A stretch of DNA of 45,006 bases from the NCBI RefSeq assembly GCF_030849505.1, contig NZ_JAUJFI010000026.1, positions 1 through 45,006 on the forward strand, written 5' to 3'. This document shows, in pieces, positions 34,763 through 42,968 of the stretch. Source of the DNA: Azospirillum isscasi (GTDB taxonomy: Bacteria; Pseudomonadota; Alphaproteobacteria; Azospirillales; Azospirillaceae). Below the pieces are notes generated by a model. The model ran no database searches, had not been told where the DNA came from, and saw nothing but the letters and a program-made list of their open reading frames with translations. Within the stretch, counting starts at the first letter, position 1, and each line of letters starts with the position of its first letter. A program made the position numbers and the translations under genes.

Positions 34763-35686
34763 ATGCCCAACACCATCCCCGCCTCCGTCGATGCCACGCT
34801 GGACCTGCTGCGGCGGGGGAACTACGTCGCCGACCGGTCGCTGGCGACGGCGCTCTACCTCGCGCTGAAGCTGAAGCGCCCGCTGTTCCTGGAGGGCGAG
34901 GCCGGCGTCGGCAAGACCGAGATCGCCAAGGTGCTGTCCGCCACGCTGGGCCGGCGGCTGCTGCGGCTGCAATGCTACGAGGGGCTGGACGTCGCCGCGG
35001 CGGTCTACGAGTGGAACTACGCCCGGCAGATGATGGAAATCCGGCTGGCCGAGGCGTCGGGCGACCGCGACCGGGAGGCGCTTGGCGCCGACCTCTTTTC
35101 CGAGCGCTTCCTCATCAAGCGCCCGCTGCTCCAGGCGCTCGAACCCGATCCGGCCGGAGCGCCCGTCCTGCTGATCGACGAGTTGGACCGCACCGACGAG
35201 CCGTTCGAAGCCTATCTTCTGGAAATCCTGTCCGACTTCCAGGTCTCGATCCCGGAGTTCGGAACGGTCAAGGCCCCGGAGCCGCCCATCGTCATCCTGA
35301 CCTCCAACCGCACCCGCGAGATTCACGACGCGCTGAAGCGGCGCTGTTTCTACCATTGGGTCGATTACCCCAACGCGGAACGGGAGCGCGCCATCCTGGC
35401 CGTGAAGGCGCCGGAGGCCGACGCGCGGCTGGCCGCGCAGGTGGTCGGCTTCGTGCAGAGCCTGCGCGGGATGGACCTCTACAAGGCGCCGGGCGTGGCG
35501 GAGACGCTGGACTGGGCGCAGGCTTTGGTGGAGTTGAACCAACTGGAGCTGGAACCCTCGGTCATCAACGACACGCTGGGCACGCTGCTGAAGTACCAGG
35601 ACGACATCGCCCGCATCCAGGGCAGCGAGGCCGCGCGCATCCTGGCGCAGGTCAAGACGGAACTCGCCGCCACCACGGCGCGCTAG
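34763..35686 (+). CDS. coxD: MoxR-type AAA+ ATPase (CoxD)
   Basis: 307-aa AAA+ ATPase of the MoxR/CoxD group, needed in carboxidotrophs to mature the CoxL active site. Walker A is GEAGVGKT (45-52) and Walker B is VLLIDELDR (about 135-143). The sensor 1 segment is PIVILTSNRTRE. An arginine finger is likely within DALKRRCFYHW. A longer in-frame reading from 34583 would run through the inverted repeat and is unlikely. The ATG at 34763 has only a weak ribosome-binding site. It ends two bases before coxE, so the pair is coupled. Confidence 0.9.
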   Translation: MPNTIPASVDATLDLLRRGNYVADRSLATALYLALKLKRPLFLEGEAGVGKTEIAKVLSATLGRRLLRLQCYEGLDVAAAVYEWNYARQMMEIRLAEASGDRDREALGADLFSERFLIKRPLLQALEPDPAGAPVLLIDELDRTDEPFEAYLLEILSDFQVSIPEFGTVKAPEPPIVILTSNRTREIHDALKRRCFYHWVDYPNAERERAILAVKAPEADARLAAQVVGFVQSLRGMDLYKAPGVAETLDWAQALVELNQLELEPSVINDTLGTLLKYQDDIARIQGSEAARILAQVKTELAATTAR

Positions 35687-35688
35687 AA

Positions 35689-36888
35689 ATGAACGGCGGC
35701 CTCGCCATCAACCTGATGCATTTCGCCCGCGCGCTGCGGGCGGCGGGGCTGCCGGTCGGGCCGGGGAAGCTGCTCCAGGCGGTGGAAGCCGTGGAGGCGG
35801 TGGGGATCGCCAACCGGACGGACTTCTACTGGGCGCTGCACGCCGTCTTCGTGAACCGGCGCGACCAGCGTGAGGTCTTCGACCAGGCGTTCCACGTCTT
35901 CTGGCGCAACCCGGACATCCTGAAGCGGATGATCGGCATGATGCTGCCGACCATCCGCACGGAGTCGCCGGACACGCAGGACCCGCTGTCCCGCCGCGTC
36001 GCCGACGCGCTGCGCGGAACCGCGCCGGAGGCCGAGGGGCCGGAAAAGTCGGAGATCGAGGTGGACGCCGCCTTCACCGTCTCCGCCCAGGAGCGGTTGC
36101 AGGAGAAGGACTTCGAGAAGATGTCGGCGGCGGAGATGGCAGAGGCCAAGCGGATGCTCGCCCGCATCGCCCTGCCGGTGGCCGAGGTGACGACCCGCCG
36201 CCACCGCCCCGACCCGCAGGGGCCGCGGGTGGACCCGCGGGCGACGCTGCGGCGGATGCTGCGCTCCGGCGGGGATCTGGCCGATCTGGCGCGGCGCAGC
36301 CGCCGCACGCGCCCGCCGCCGCTGGTGGTGTTGTGCGACATTTCCGGCTCCATGACGCGCTACTCGCGGATGCTGCTGCACTTCATGCACGCGGTCAGCA
36401 ACGACCGGGACCGGGTGCACAGCTTCGTCTTCGGCACCCGCCTGACCAACATCACCCGCCATCTGCGGCACAAGGACGTGGACGTGGCGCTGGACGCCGT
36501 GTCGGCGGCGGTGGCCGATTGGTCCGGCGGGACGCGCATCGGCACGGCGCTGCACGCCTTCAACCGGACCTGGGCGCGCCGGGTGCTGGGCCAGGGGGCG
36601 GTCGTGCTGCTGATCACCGACGGGCTGGACCGGGATGCGGGCGAAGGGCTTGCGGCGGAGGCCGAACGCCTGCACAAGAGCTGCCGCCGCCTGGTCTGGC
36701 TGAACCCGCTCTTGCGGTGGGAGAGATTCGCACCAAGATCCAGCGGCATCCGGGCCTTGTTGCCGCATGTGGACGACTTCCGCCCGGTCCACAACCTGAA
36801 CAGTCTGGCCGGGCTCGCCGACGCGCTGAACCGCGACGGGCCGCGGCGGGCCGAAAGCCTGCGCAAGTGGCTGAAGGAGGCCGCATGA
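35689..36888 (+). CDS. coxE: CoxE-like VWA protein
   Basis: 399-aa protein with a C-terminal von Willebrand A domain. The metal site is DISGSMTRYSR starting at D217, and a threonine in SGGTRIGTAL and the acidic TDGLDRD complete it. The N-terminal half is helical (NLMHFARALRAAGLPVGPGK). CoxD and CoxE form an ATPase/VWA pair that inserts metal and sulfur into the molybdenum centre of CO dehydrogenase, by analogy with Oligotropha. It starts two bases after coxD, and its stop overlaps the next start as ATGA. Confidence 0.9.
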   Translation: MNGGLAINLMHFARALRAAGLPVGPGKLLQAVEAVEAVGIANRTDFYWALHAVFVNRRDQREVFDQAFHVFWRNPDILKRMIGMMLPTIRTESPDTQDPLSRRVADALRGTAPEAEGPEKSEIEVDAAFTVSAQERLQEKDFEKMSAAEMAEAKRMLARIALPVAEVTTRRHRPDPQGPRVDPRATLRRMLRSGGDLADLARRSRRTRPPPLVVLCDISGSMTRYSRMLLHFMHAVSNDRDRVHSFVFGTRLTNITRHLRHKDVDVALDAVSAAVADWSGGTRIGTALHAFNRTWARRVLGQGAVVLLITDGLDRDAGEGLAAEAERLHKSCRRLVWLNPLLRWERFAPRSSGIRALLPHVDDFRPVHNLNSLAGLADALNRDGPRRAESLRKWLKEAA

Positions 36889-37199
36889 GGGACGATATTC
36901 TGGAGCAGGCCGCGGGCTGGCGCGCGGAAGGACGCAGGGTAGCCCTGGCGACGGTGGTCGCCACCTGGGGGTCCTCCCCCCGCCCGGTGGGCAGCCAGAT
37001 GGCGGTGGACGACGGCGGGGCGATGATCGGCTCCGTCTCCGGCGGCTGCATTGAGGGCGCCGTGGTCCACGAGGCCCGCAAGACCATGGAAGATGGCGAA
37101 CCCCGGCTGATCTCGTTCGGAGTCAGCAACGAAATGGCCTGGGAGGTCGGTCTGGCCTGCGGCGGGCGCGTGCAGGTCTATGTCGAGGCGATGGAATGA
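36885..37199 (+). CDS. XdhC/CoxI N-terminal domain protein
   Basis: 104-aa protein made of the XdhC_CoxI domain only: VALATVVATWGSSPRPVGSQ, then MIGSVSGGCIEGAVVHEA and VGLACGGRVQVYVE. The conserved cysteines sit in GGCIEG and LACGG. XdhC proteins bind the molybdenum cofactor, help sulfurate it and insert it into xanthine-oxidase-type enzymes. Here the Rossmann half is encoded by the next gene rather than the same one. Both ends overlap neighbours by 4 bp (ATGA), so it is tightly coupled. Confidence 0.88.
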   Translation: MRDDILEQAAGWRAEGRRVALATVVATWGSSPRPVGSQMAVDDGGAMIGSVSGGCIEGAVVHEARKTMEDGEPRLISFGVSNEMAWEVGLACGGRVQVYVEAME

Positions 37200-37918
37200 A
37201 GCGCGATATCGTCGAACGGCTGCTGGCCGCCCGTGAAACCTCCCGTCCCGTGGCCCTGGTCACCGACCTGAACACGGGCCTTCAGACCCTGGTTTACGAG
37301 GACGCCGTGCACGGCGGCTTCGGCCTGGAGGATGATCTGCTGGCAGAGGTGCGGGAACGGCTCCGCCAGGATCGTTCCGGCCTCATAACGGATGCGGACG
37401 GCGATGACGACGAGGATGGGCTGCGGCTGTTCGTGCAGACCCACAACCCGCCGCTGCGGCTGCTGGTGGTCGGGGCCGTGCACATCGCCCAGGCGCTGGC
37501 GCCCCTCGCGGCGCTGACCGGCTACGCGGTGACGGTGATCGACCCGCGCGGGGCCTTCGCCACCGAATCGCGTTTCCCCGGCGTCTCCCTGCACGACGGC
37601 TGGCCGGACGAGGCGCTGGCGGCTCTGACCATCGACAGCCGCACCGCCGTGGTGACGCTGACCCACGACCCCAAGCTGGACGACCCGGCCCTGCTGGTGG
37701 CTCTGCGGTCCCCGGCCTTCTACGTCGGCTCGCTCGGCAGCCGGCGCACCCACGCCAAGCGGCTGGAGCGGCTGAAGGAGCAGGGCGTGACCGACGCGGA
37801 GCTGGCGCGCATCCACGCCCCGGTCGGGCTGGCCATCGGCGCCGTGACCCCGGCGGAGATCGCCCTGTCGGTCATGGCCCAGATCACCGCCGTGCGGCGC
37901 AAGGCCGACGCGGCCTGA
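37196..37918 (+). CDS. XdhC Rossmann-domain family protein
   Basis: 240-aa protein. The N-terminal part (about 1-75) is a degenerate XdhC_CoxI-like region without the GGC motif. The C-terminal half is the XdhC Rossmann domain: LLVVGAVHIAQALAPLAALT, VIDPRGAFATESRFPG, VVTLTHDPKLDDPALL, FYVGSLGSRRTHAKRL and a closing VGLAIGAVTPAEIALSVMAQ. It probably works with the preceding 104-aa protein in Mo-cofactor delivery to CoxL. GAVH replaces the usual GAGH of the nucleotide loop. Confidence 0.88.
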   Translation: MKRDIVERLLAARETSRPVALVTDLNTGLQTLVYEDAVHGGFGLEDDLLAEVRERLRQDRSGLITDADGDDDEDGLRLFVQTHNPPLRLLVVGAVHIAQALAPLAALTGYAVTVIDPRGAFATESRFPGVSLHDGWPDEALAALTIDSRTAVVTLTHDPKLDDPALLVALRSPAFYVGSLGSRRTHAKRLERLKEQGVTDAELARIHAPVGLAIGAVTPAEIALSVMAQITAVRRKADAA

Positions 37919-37933
37919 CAGGAGTTCATTGCC

Positions 37934-39544
37934 ATGTTTTTCGGCCCGCTGCCCCTGCGGGAGCTTGAGGGCGCCATCCTGGCGCATTCGGTCCGGCGCG
38001 GCTCCGTCAGCTTCAAGAAGGGCCGCATCCTCAGCGCCGAGGATGTCACGGCGCTGCGCGACGCCGGCTTTACCACGGTGACCGCCGCCAAGCCCGGCGA
38101 TGACGACGTGGGCGAGGACGCCGCCGCGGCCCGCATCGCCGCGGCTCTGAAGGGGCAGGAGATCGCCGTGGGCGCGGCCTTCACGGGCCGCGTGAACCTG
38201 TTCGCGGAGTCGCGCGGCCTGTTCGTTCCGGATGTCGAACGGATCAACGCGCTGAACCTCATCGACGAAAGCGTAACGGTCGCCACCCTGCCCGCCTTCG
38301 CCCCGGTCGAGCCCGGCCAGATGGTCGCCACGGTGAAGATCATCCCCTTCGCCGCCCCCCGCGCCGCGGTGGAGGGGGCGGAGGTGGAGGCGTCCGCCGG
38401 CATGCCGGCGCTGCGCGTTGCCCCCTTCCGGCCCCTGACCGCCGCGCTGATCCAGACGCGCCTGCCCGGCGTGAAGGACAGCGTTCTCGACAAGACCGTG
38501 GCCGTGACGCGGGAGCGGCTGGAGGCGATGGGCGGGCGTCTGGTCCGCGACTCCCGCTGCTACCATGGGGAGGCGGCTCTGGCCGACGCCATCGCGGCGG
38601 CGGGGCGCGCCGATCTGCTGCTGATCGCCGGGGCCTCGGCCATCACCGACCGGCGCGACGTGCTGCCCGCCGGCATCGAGCGGGCGGGCGGGGTGATCGA
38701 GCATTTCGGGATGCCGGTCGATCCGGGCAACCTGCTGCTGATCGCCCGCATCGGGGAAACTCCGGTGCTCGGCCTGCCCGGCTGCGCGCGGTCGCCCAAG
38801 CTGAACGGCTTCGATTGGGTGCTTCAGCGCATCGCCGCGGGCATTCCGGTGGCGCGGGCCGACGTGATGCGCATGGGGGTGGGCGGCCTGCTGGCCGAGA
38901 TCCCCAGCCGCCCCCTGCCCCGCTCCGGCGCTGTCGCCGTGGAGCCGTCGCGGGCGCCGCGCATCGCCGCGCTGGTGCTCGCCGCCGGACGATCGAGCCG
39001 GATGGGCGGCAGCAACAAGCTGCTGGCCGATGTCGGCGGGGAGCCGCTGGTCGTCCGCACCGTCGAGTCGGTCCTGGCCTCGCAGGCCAGGCCGGTGGTG
39101 GTGGTGACCGGCCATATGGCGGAATCGGTGTCCGCCCCGCTGGCCGGGCGCCCGCTGACCATCGTCCACAACCCGTCCTTCGCCGACGGGCTCAGCGCCT
39201 CGCTGCGCGCCGGGCTGGCCGCCCTGCCGGCGGATGTCGACGGGGTGGTGGTGTGCCTGGGCGACATGCCGCGCGTCACGCCGCAGGCCATCGACCGGCT
39301 GATCGCCGCCTACAACCCGCTGGAAGGCCGGACCGTCTGTGTTCCGACCGTCCACGGCAAGCGCGGCAACCCCGTCCTGTGGGACCGCGGCTTCTTCGCG
39401 GAGATGGCGAAGCTGACCGGCGATTCCGGGGCGAAGACCCTGTTGGCCACCCACGCCGATCAGGTGGTGGAGGTGCCGGTGGAGGACGGCGGCATCCTCT
39501 ACGACGTGGACACGCCGGACCTGCTGGCGGAACTCCGCGGGTAA
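37934..39544 (+). CDS. Molybdopterin-binding / MocA-like cytidylyltransferase fusion
   Basis: 536-aa two-domain protein. Residues 1 to about 335 form a molybdopterin-binding domain (MoeA/MogA-type core with LLLIAGASAITDRRDVLPAG and ETPVLGLPGCARSPKLNGFD). From about 344 comes a MobA-like nucleotidyltransferase: LVLAAGRSSRMGGSNKLLAD, VVVVTGHMAE, VCLGDMPRVTPQAIDRL and HGKRGNPVLWDR. MocA enzymes attach CMP to the Mo cofactor to give the cytosine dinucleotide used by CoxL-type enzymes. Its place at the end of this cluster fits. ACAGGAG lies nine bases before the ATG. The following convergent gene ends four bases away. Confidence 0.88.
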   Translation: MFFGPLPLRELEGAILAHSVRRGSVSFKKGRILSAEDVTALRDAGFTTVTAAKPGDDDVGEDAAAARIAAALKGQEIAVGAAFTGRVNLFAESRGLFVPDVERINALNLIDESVTVATLPAFAPVEPGQMVATVKIIPFAAPRAAVEGAEVEASAGMPALRVAPFRPLTAALIQTRLPGVKDSVLDKTVAVTRERLEAMGGRLVRDSRCYHGEAALADAIAAAGRADLLLIAGASAITDRRDVLPAGIERAGGVIEHFGMPVDPGNLLLIARIGETPVLGLPGCARSPKLNGFDWVLQRIAAGIPVARADVMRMGVGGLLAEIPSRPLPRSGAVAVEPSRAPRIAALVLAAGRSSRMGGSNKLLADVGGEPLVVRTVESVLASQARPVVVVTGHMAESVSAPLAGRPLTIVHNPSFADGLSASLRAGLAALPADVDGVVVCLGDMPRVTPQAIDRLIAAYNPLEGRTVCVPTVHGKRGNPVLWDRGFFAEMAKLTGDSGAKTLLATHADQVVEVPVEDGGILYDVDTPDLLAELRG

Positions 39545-39548
39545 AGCG

Positions 39549-40262
39549 TCAGGCCGCCCGTTCGATCACCAGATCCAGCCAGCGGCGGGAGATCGTCCGG
39601 GCGGCCGTGCCGGCGGCGGGCAGGTGCCGTTCCAGCGCCGCGTCCAGCCCGTCGAGGACCCCGCGGTCGCGCTCCCGCGACTCCACCCCGAATTTCTCCG
39701 CCCAGCCGCGGACGATGGCGGCATTGGCCTCCGGGTGGAACTGGAAGGCGTAAAGGTTGCGGCCCAGCCGGAAGGCCTGCCGCTCGCACGCCTCGCTCCG
39801 GGCCAGCGGCACCGCGCCTTCGGGAAATTCGAAGGTGTCGTAGTGCCACTGCACCATGTGCAGTTCCGGCGCCAGCCCGCCCAGCAGCGGGTCGTCCGCC
39901 GCGGCGTCGGACAGCCGGACCGCGCCCACGCCGATCTCCGCCACCGAATGGCGGTAGACGCGGGCGCCGAAGGCGCGGGCCGCCAACTGCGCGCCCAGGC
40001 AGATGCCCATCACCGGGTGCTCCTGCGCCGCGAAGGCGCGGATCAGATCCATGACCTGCGGGAAATGCGGCCCCTGGGCGTCGTTCCAGGCGTCCTGCGG
40101 GCCGCCCAGCACCAGCAGCCCGTGATAGCCCTCGGGCGCGGCGGGCAGTGCTTCCCCTTCGTCCGCGGCGACGGTGACAAGGGCCGCGCCGAAATCGGCC
40201 AAAGCCTCCCCCACGATGCCGGCGGGAGCGTTTCGGTTGTTCTGAACGACCAGGATGCGCAT
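39549..40262 (-). CDS. Class I glutamine amidotransferase-like protein
   Basis: 237-aa GATase1 domain protein (GuaA-like). The nucleophile is in GICLGAQLAARAFG, the oxyanion segment is LVLGGPQDAWND and the catalytic His/Glu pair is in FQFHPEANA. It would release ammonia from glutamine for an unknown partner, or act on gamma-glutamyl compounds. ATG 40262 is chosen as the family opening MRILVVQNNRNAPAG; an in-frame ATG upstream adds a non-conserved leader. It is divergent from the nucleotidase gene. Confidence 0.87.
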   Translation of the reverse strand: MRILVVQNNRNAPAGIVGEALADFGAALVTVAADEGEALPAAPEGYHGLLVLGGPQDAWNDAQGPHFPQVMDLIRAFAAQEHPVMGICLGAQLAARAFGARVYRHSVAEIGVGAVRLSDAAADDPLLGGLAPELHMVQWHYDTFEFPEGAVPLARSEACERQAFRLGRNLYAFQFHPEANAAIVRGWAEKFGVESRERDRGVLDGLDAALERHLPAAGTAARTISRRWLDLVIERAA

Positions 40263-40433
40263 GGGGCGGCCACGTCCGATGGAGCGGTGAAGGGAAAAGG
40301 GCGTCCCACCGTTCATGATCGGCGGCTCCGGCGAAATCAAGCGGTGCAAGGCGGCTATGCGCTGCACCCTGGGACGGCGTAGAGTGCCCTGACGCGAAGG
40401 AAGCCATTCAACTTCCCCAGGGAGACGAGACCA

Positions 40434-41972
40434 ATGCTGACCCGGATTCGCACGCTGGCTGGGGCTGCGGCCCTTGCCGGAACCCTGCTTTTCCCCGCAA
40501 CCCTTCTTTTCCCGATGCCGGCCGCGGCGCAGAACGGCACGCTGACCTTCCTGCACTTCAACGACATCTACGAGATTTCCCCGGTGAAGGGCCGCGGCGG
40601 CTTCGCTCCCCTGACGACGGTGCTGAAGGCTGAGCGGGAGCGCAGCGCGGGGGCGGTGACGACGGTCGGCGGCGACTTTCTCTCGCCCTCCCTGCTGTCC
40701 GGCACGACGCGGGGGGAGCAGATGACCGCCCTGTTCAACGCCATGGGCGTGGACGTGGTGACCTTCGGCAACCATGAATTCGACTTCGGCACCGAGGTTC
40801 TGAAGGCCCGCATCGCCGAATCGAAGTTCCCCTGGGTCGGCACCAACGTCACCGGGCCGGACGGCAAGCCGCTGCCCGGTTCGGTCGTCACCTGGACGAA
40901 GACGGTCGGCGACATCAAGGTCGGCTTCCTGGGCGTCGTGACACCGGAAACCGCGCATCTGTCCAGCGGCGGGGTGGAGGCGACCTTCACCAACGTGCAG
41001 GCCGCCGCGGCCCTGGCGGTCAAGGCCCTGCGCGACGAGGGGGCGAACGTCGTCGTGGCGCTGACCCACCAGACCATCGCGGAGGATCGGGATCTGGCCG
41101 TCAAGGTGAAGGGCATCGACCTCATGCTCGGCGGTCACGACCACGATCCCATCAGTTTCTACGAGGGCTCGACCCTGATCCTGAAGTCCGGGGCGGACGG
41201 CCATTACCTCGGCGTCATCGATCTGGCGGTCAGCACCAAGGCAACCGACAAGGGACCGGCGACCACCGTCCTTCCCGCCGGCTGGCGCTTCGTCACCACC
41301 GCCGGGGCGGCGCCCGATCCGGAGATCGCCGCCCTGGTCAAGCGCTACACCGACCAGCTCGACACCACGCTGGCGGGCGTGATCGGGCGGACGGAAACCG
41401 ACCTGGACAGCCGCAAGGACGTCGTCCGCTCCCAGGAGACGACCATGGGCAACCTGATCGCCGACGCGCTGCGCGAGGGGCTGAAGGCCGACGTCGCCAT
41501 CACCAACGGCGGCGGCATCCGCGCCGACACCCTGCACCCGGCGGGAAGCCCGCTGACCCGCAAGGACATCTTCGCGGAGATGCCCTTCGGCAACGTCGCC
41601 GTGCTGACCGTTCTGTCCGGCGGCGACCTGCTGGCCGCGCTGGAGCACGGCGTGTCGAAAGTGGAGGAGAAGGCCGGGCGCTTCCCGCAGGTGTCGGGCC
41701 TGACCTTCACCTACGACCCGAAGCTGCCGTCCGGCACCCGTGTGACGGCGGCGACGGTGGGCGGCCAGCCGCTCGACCCCGGAAAAGCCTATCGGGTGGC
41801 GACCAATGACTACATGCTGAAGGGCGGTGACGGTTACGCCGCGCTGACCCGCGGACGGACGGTGGTGGACGCCTCCGGCGCGGTGCTGATGGCGACCATG
41901 GTCATGGACTATGTCGAGGCCAGGAAGACGGTCGCCCCGAAGGTCGAAGGCCGAATCGTCACGAAACCGTGA
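40434..41972 (+). CDS. Periplasmic 5'-nucleotidase / metallophosphatase (UshA-like)
   Basis: 512-aa exported enzyme with a signal peptide (about 1-33, ending AAAQ). The N-terminal calcineurin-like metallophosphatase domain has FLHFNDIYEI, GGDFLSPS, FGNHEFDFG, THQT and GGHDHD. The C-terminal 5'-nucleotidase domain has NLIADALREG, TNGGGIRAD and YMLKGGDGY. The first metal motif has NDIY where UshA has ND-x-H, a variant also known in other family members. It should dephosphorylate nucleotides outside the inner membrane to scavenge phosphate and nucleosides. GGGAGA lies upstream of the ATG. Confidence 0.9.
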   Translation: MLTRIRTLAGAAALAGTLLFPATLLFPMPAAAQNGTLTFLHFNDIYEISPVKGRGGFAPLTTVLKAERERSAGAVTTVGGDFLSPSLLSGTTRGEQMTALFNAMGVDVVTFGNHEFDFGTEVLKARIAESKFPWVGTNVTGPDGKPLPGSVVTWTKTVGDIKVGFLGVVTPETAHLSSGGVEATFTNVQAAAALAVKALRDEGANVVVALTHQTIAEDRDLAVKVKGIDLMLGGHDHDPISFYEGSTLILKSGADGHYLGVIDLAVSTKATDKGPATTVLPAGWRFVTTAGAAPDPEIAALVKRYTDQLDTTLAGVIGRTETDLDSRKDVVRSQETTMGNLIADALREGLKADVAITNGGGIRADTLHPAGSPLTRKDIFAEMPFGNVAVLTVLSGGDLLAALEHGVSKVEEKAGRFPQVSGLTFTYDPKLPSGTRVTAATVGGQPLDPGKAYRVATNDYMLKGGDGYAALTRGRTVVDASGAVLMATMVMDYVEARKTVAPKVEGRIVTKP

Positions 41973-41982
41973 CGGGCCGCCC

Positions 41983-42019
41983 AAAAAAGACGCCCCCGGA
42001 CCCATCGGTCCAGGGGCGC
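41983..42019 (-). terminator. Intrinsic terminator of the phasin gene
   Basis: Twelve-bp stem with one mismatch (41991-42002 with 42007-42018). On the minus strand a six-T run follows (41983-41988). It lies between two convergent genes. Confidence 0.75.
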
Positions 42020-42047
42020 AAGGCCAGGATGGATCGTTGGTGAAGCG

Positions 42048-42602
42048 TCAGGCGCTGCGGCGGCCATGACGCGCGGCACCCTCGGCCCGCGCGTTCAGGC
42101 GCCGCACCGCGTCGTTCGCGGTTTTCGCCGACAGCTCCGATACCTTGACGCTGCGGTTCAGCAGAAGTTCCACTTCGTCTTTGACCATGCTGCTCTGCGC
42201 TGCGTAGAAGTCCTGGACGGACCGGCTGCGCATCATCGCGTTGACGCCTTCCGCGTTGCGGGCCATGGCTTCCTGCGCGAAGCCCAGCCACTCGCGCATG
42301 ATGGACTGCATTCCTTCCATCAGCACGGACCCGCACTGCGCCATCACGTCCATGTTCTCGCGGGTCTGCTGGGCGACCTCGCCCTGGGCCTCCGCGGACA
42401 GGCCCATCATGCGGTTGATCTGGTCGGAGGTCTGGCCGGCGATCTGGGTCGCCTTGCCCATCATGTCGCTGGCCGTGTCGGCGCCCCGCTGGGTCGCCTC
42501 CGCGGCGGTTTCCGCCATGCGCCGGGTGGTGTCCTCGGCGGTACCCCGGGCCTTGGCGGCGGTGTCGCGCGCGATGGTCTGCGCGTCCTTTTCTGATGCC
42601 AT
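42048..42602 (-). CDS. Phasin family protein
   Basis: 184-aa mostly helical protein of the phasin 2 family, with no signal peptide. The N-terminal 75 residues are repetitive and charged (DTAAKARGTAEDTTRRMAET), resembling late-embryogenesis-type helices. The phasin core has MDVMAQCGSVLMEGMQSIMR, EWLGFAQEAMARNAEGVNAM and VQDFYAAQSSMVKDEVELLL. Phasins coat polyhydroxybutyrate granules and limit their size. AGGAG lies about ten bases before the ATG at 42602. A candidate operator is about 70 bp upstream. Confidence 0.88.
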   Translation of the reverse strand: MASEKDAQTIARDTAAKARGTAEDTTRRMAETAAEATQRGADTASDMMGKATQIAGQTSDQINRMMGLSAEAQGEVAQQTRENMDVMAQCGSVLMEGMQSIMREWLGFAQEAMARNAEGVNAMMRSRSVQDFYAAQSSMVKDEVELLLNRSVKVSELSAKTANDAVRRLNARAEGAARHGRRSA

Positions 42603-42671
42603 CTGCCTTGCTCCTGATTTCGTTCCGTCCGAATTGGACGCTCCCCCCGTTCTTCTTTGGTGCCGCGAATT

Positions 42672-42689
42672 TTGTGCACTGCGACACAA
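42672..42689. promoter_or_regulatory. Candidate operator upstream of the phasin gene
   Basis: Inverted repeat TTGTG-N8-CACAA, containing TGCACTGC in the middle. It lies 70-87 bp before the phasin ATG. Phasin genes are commonly repressed by PhaR, whose sites are TGC/GCA-rich; the assignment here is a guess. Confidence 0.35.
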
Positions 42690-42913
42690 GCAACCGTATA
42701 TCATGGTGGCGAAGAATCATTCCACAACTCTAAAAACTACCCTTCCCTACTTTTTTGCGGATACACAAAAAATCACCTCAGAGATTTATTGAGGAGGATT
42801 TCATCTAGAATTTTCATAGTGTTTCGATTGATATGAAGAAATCCGCTCGACACCCCCCGCAGGAGAGGTGCAGGACGCTTCAGCACTCCCCAAATTCTGG
42901 AGTAAGCAACCAA

Positions 42914-42949
42914 GGCCGGTGTGCTGCGCGTCCCGGCCCGGCACCGGCC
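42914..42949 (+). promoter_or_regulatory. Leader hairpin before ald
   Basis: GGCCGGTG (42914-42921) pairs with CACCGGCC (42942-42949), ending about ten bases before the ald ribosome-binding site. Smaller potential stems lie upstream (GTGC/GCAC near 42866-42886, CTCC/GGAG near 42886-42902). It may affect translation; no known riboswitch core was recognised. Confidence 0.35.
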
Positions 42950-42968
42950 CCACCCGCGGAGGATGCCC

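Larger units (their letters stand above)
42603..42968. other. 366-bp divergent region between phasin and ald, unusually AT-rich core
   Basis: No gene is visible. The stretch 42700-42840 is far richer in A and T than its surroundings. It includes the palindrome TTTTTTG/CAAAAAA (42751-42757 with 42766-42772). It must hold both promoters. The last 100 bp before ald can fold into several hairpins. Confidence 0.5.

Noticed and set aside
42850..42968. Glycine riboswitch in the ald leader
   Set aside because: GGAGAG and GGAGTAAGCAACC faintly recall the aptamer, but the conserved core GAAGGGGCAA and the paired arms are not there.
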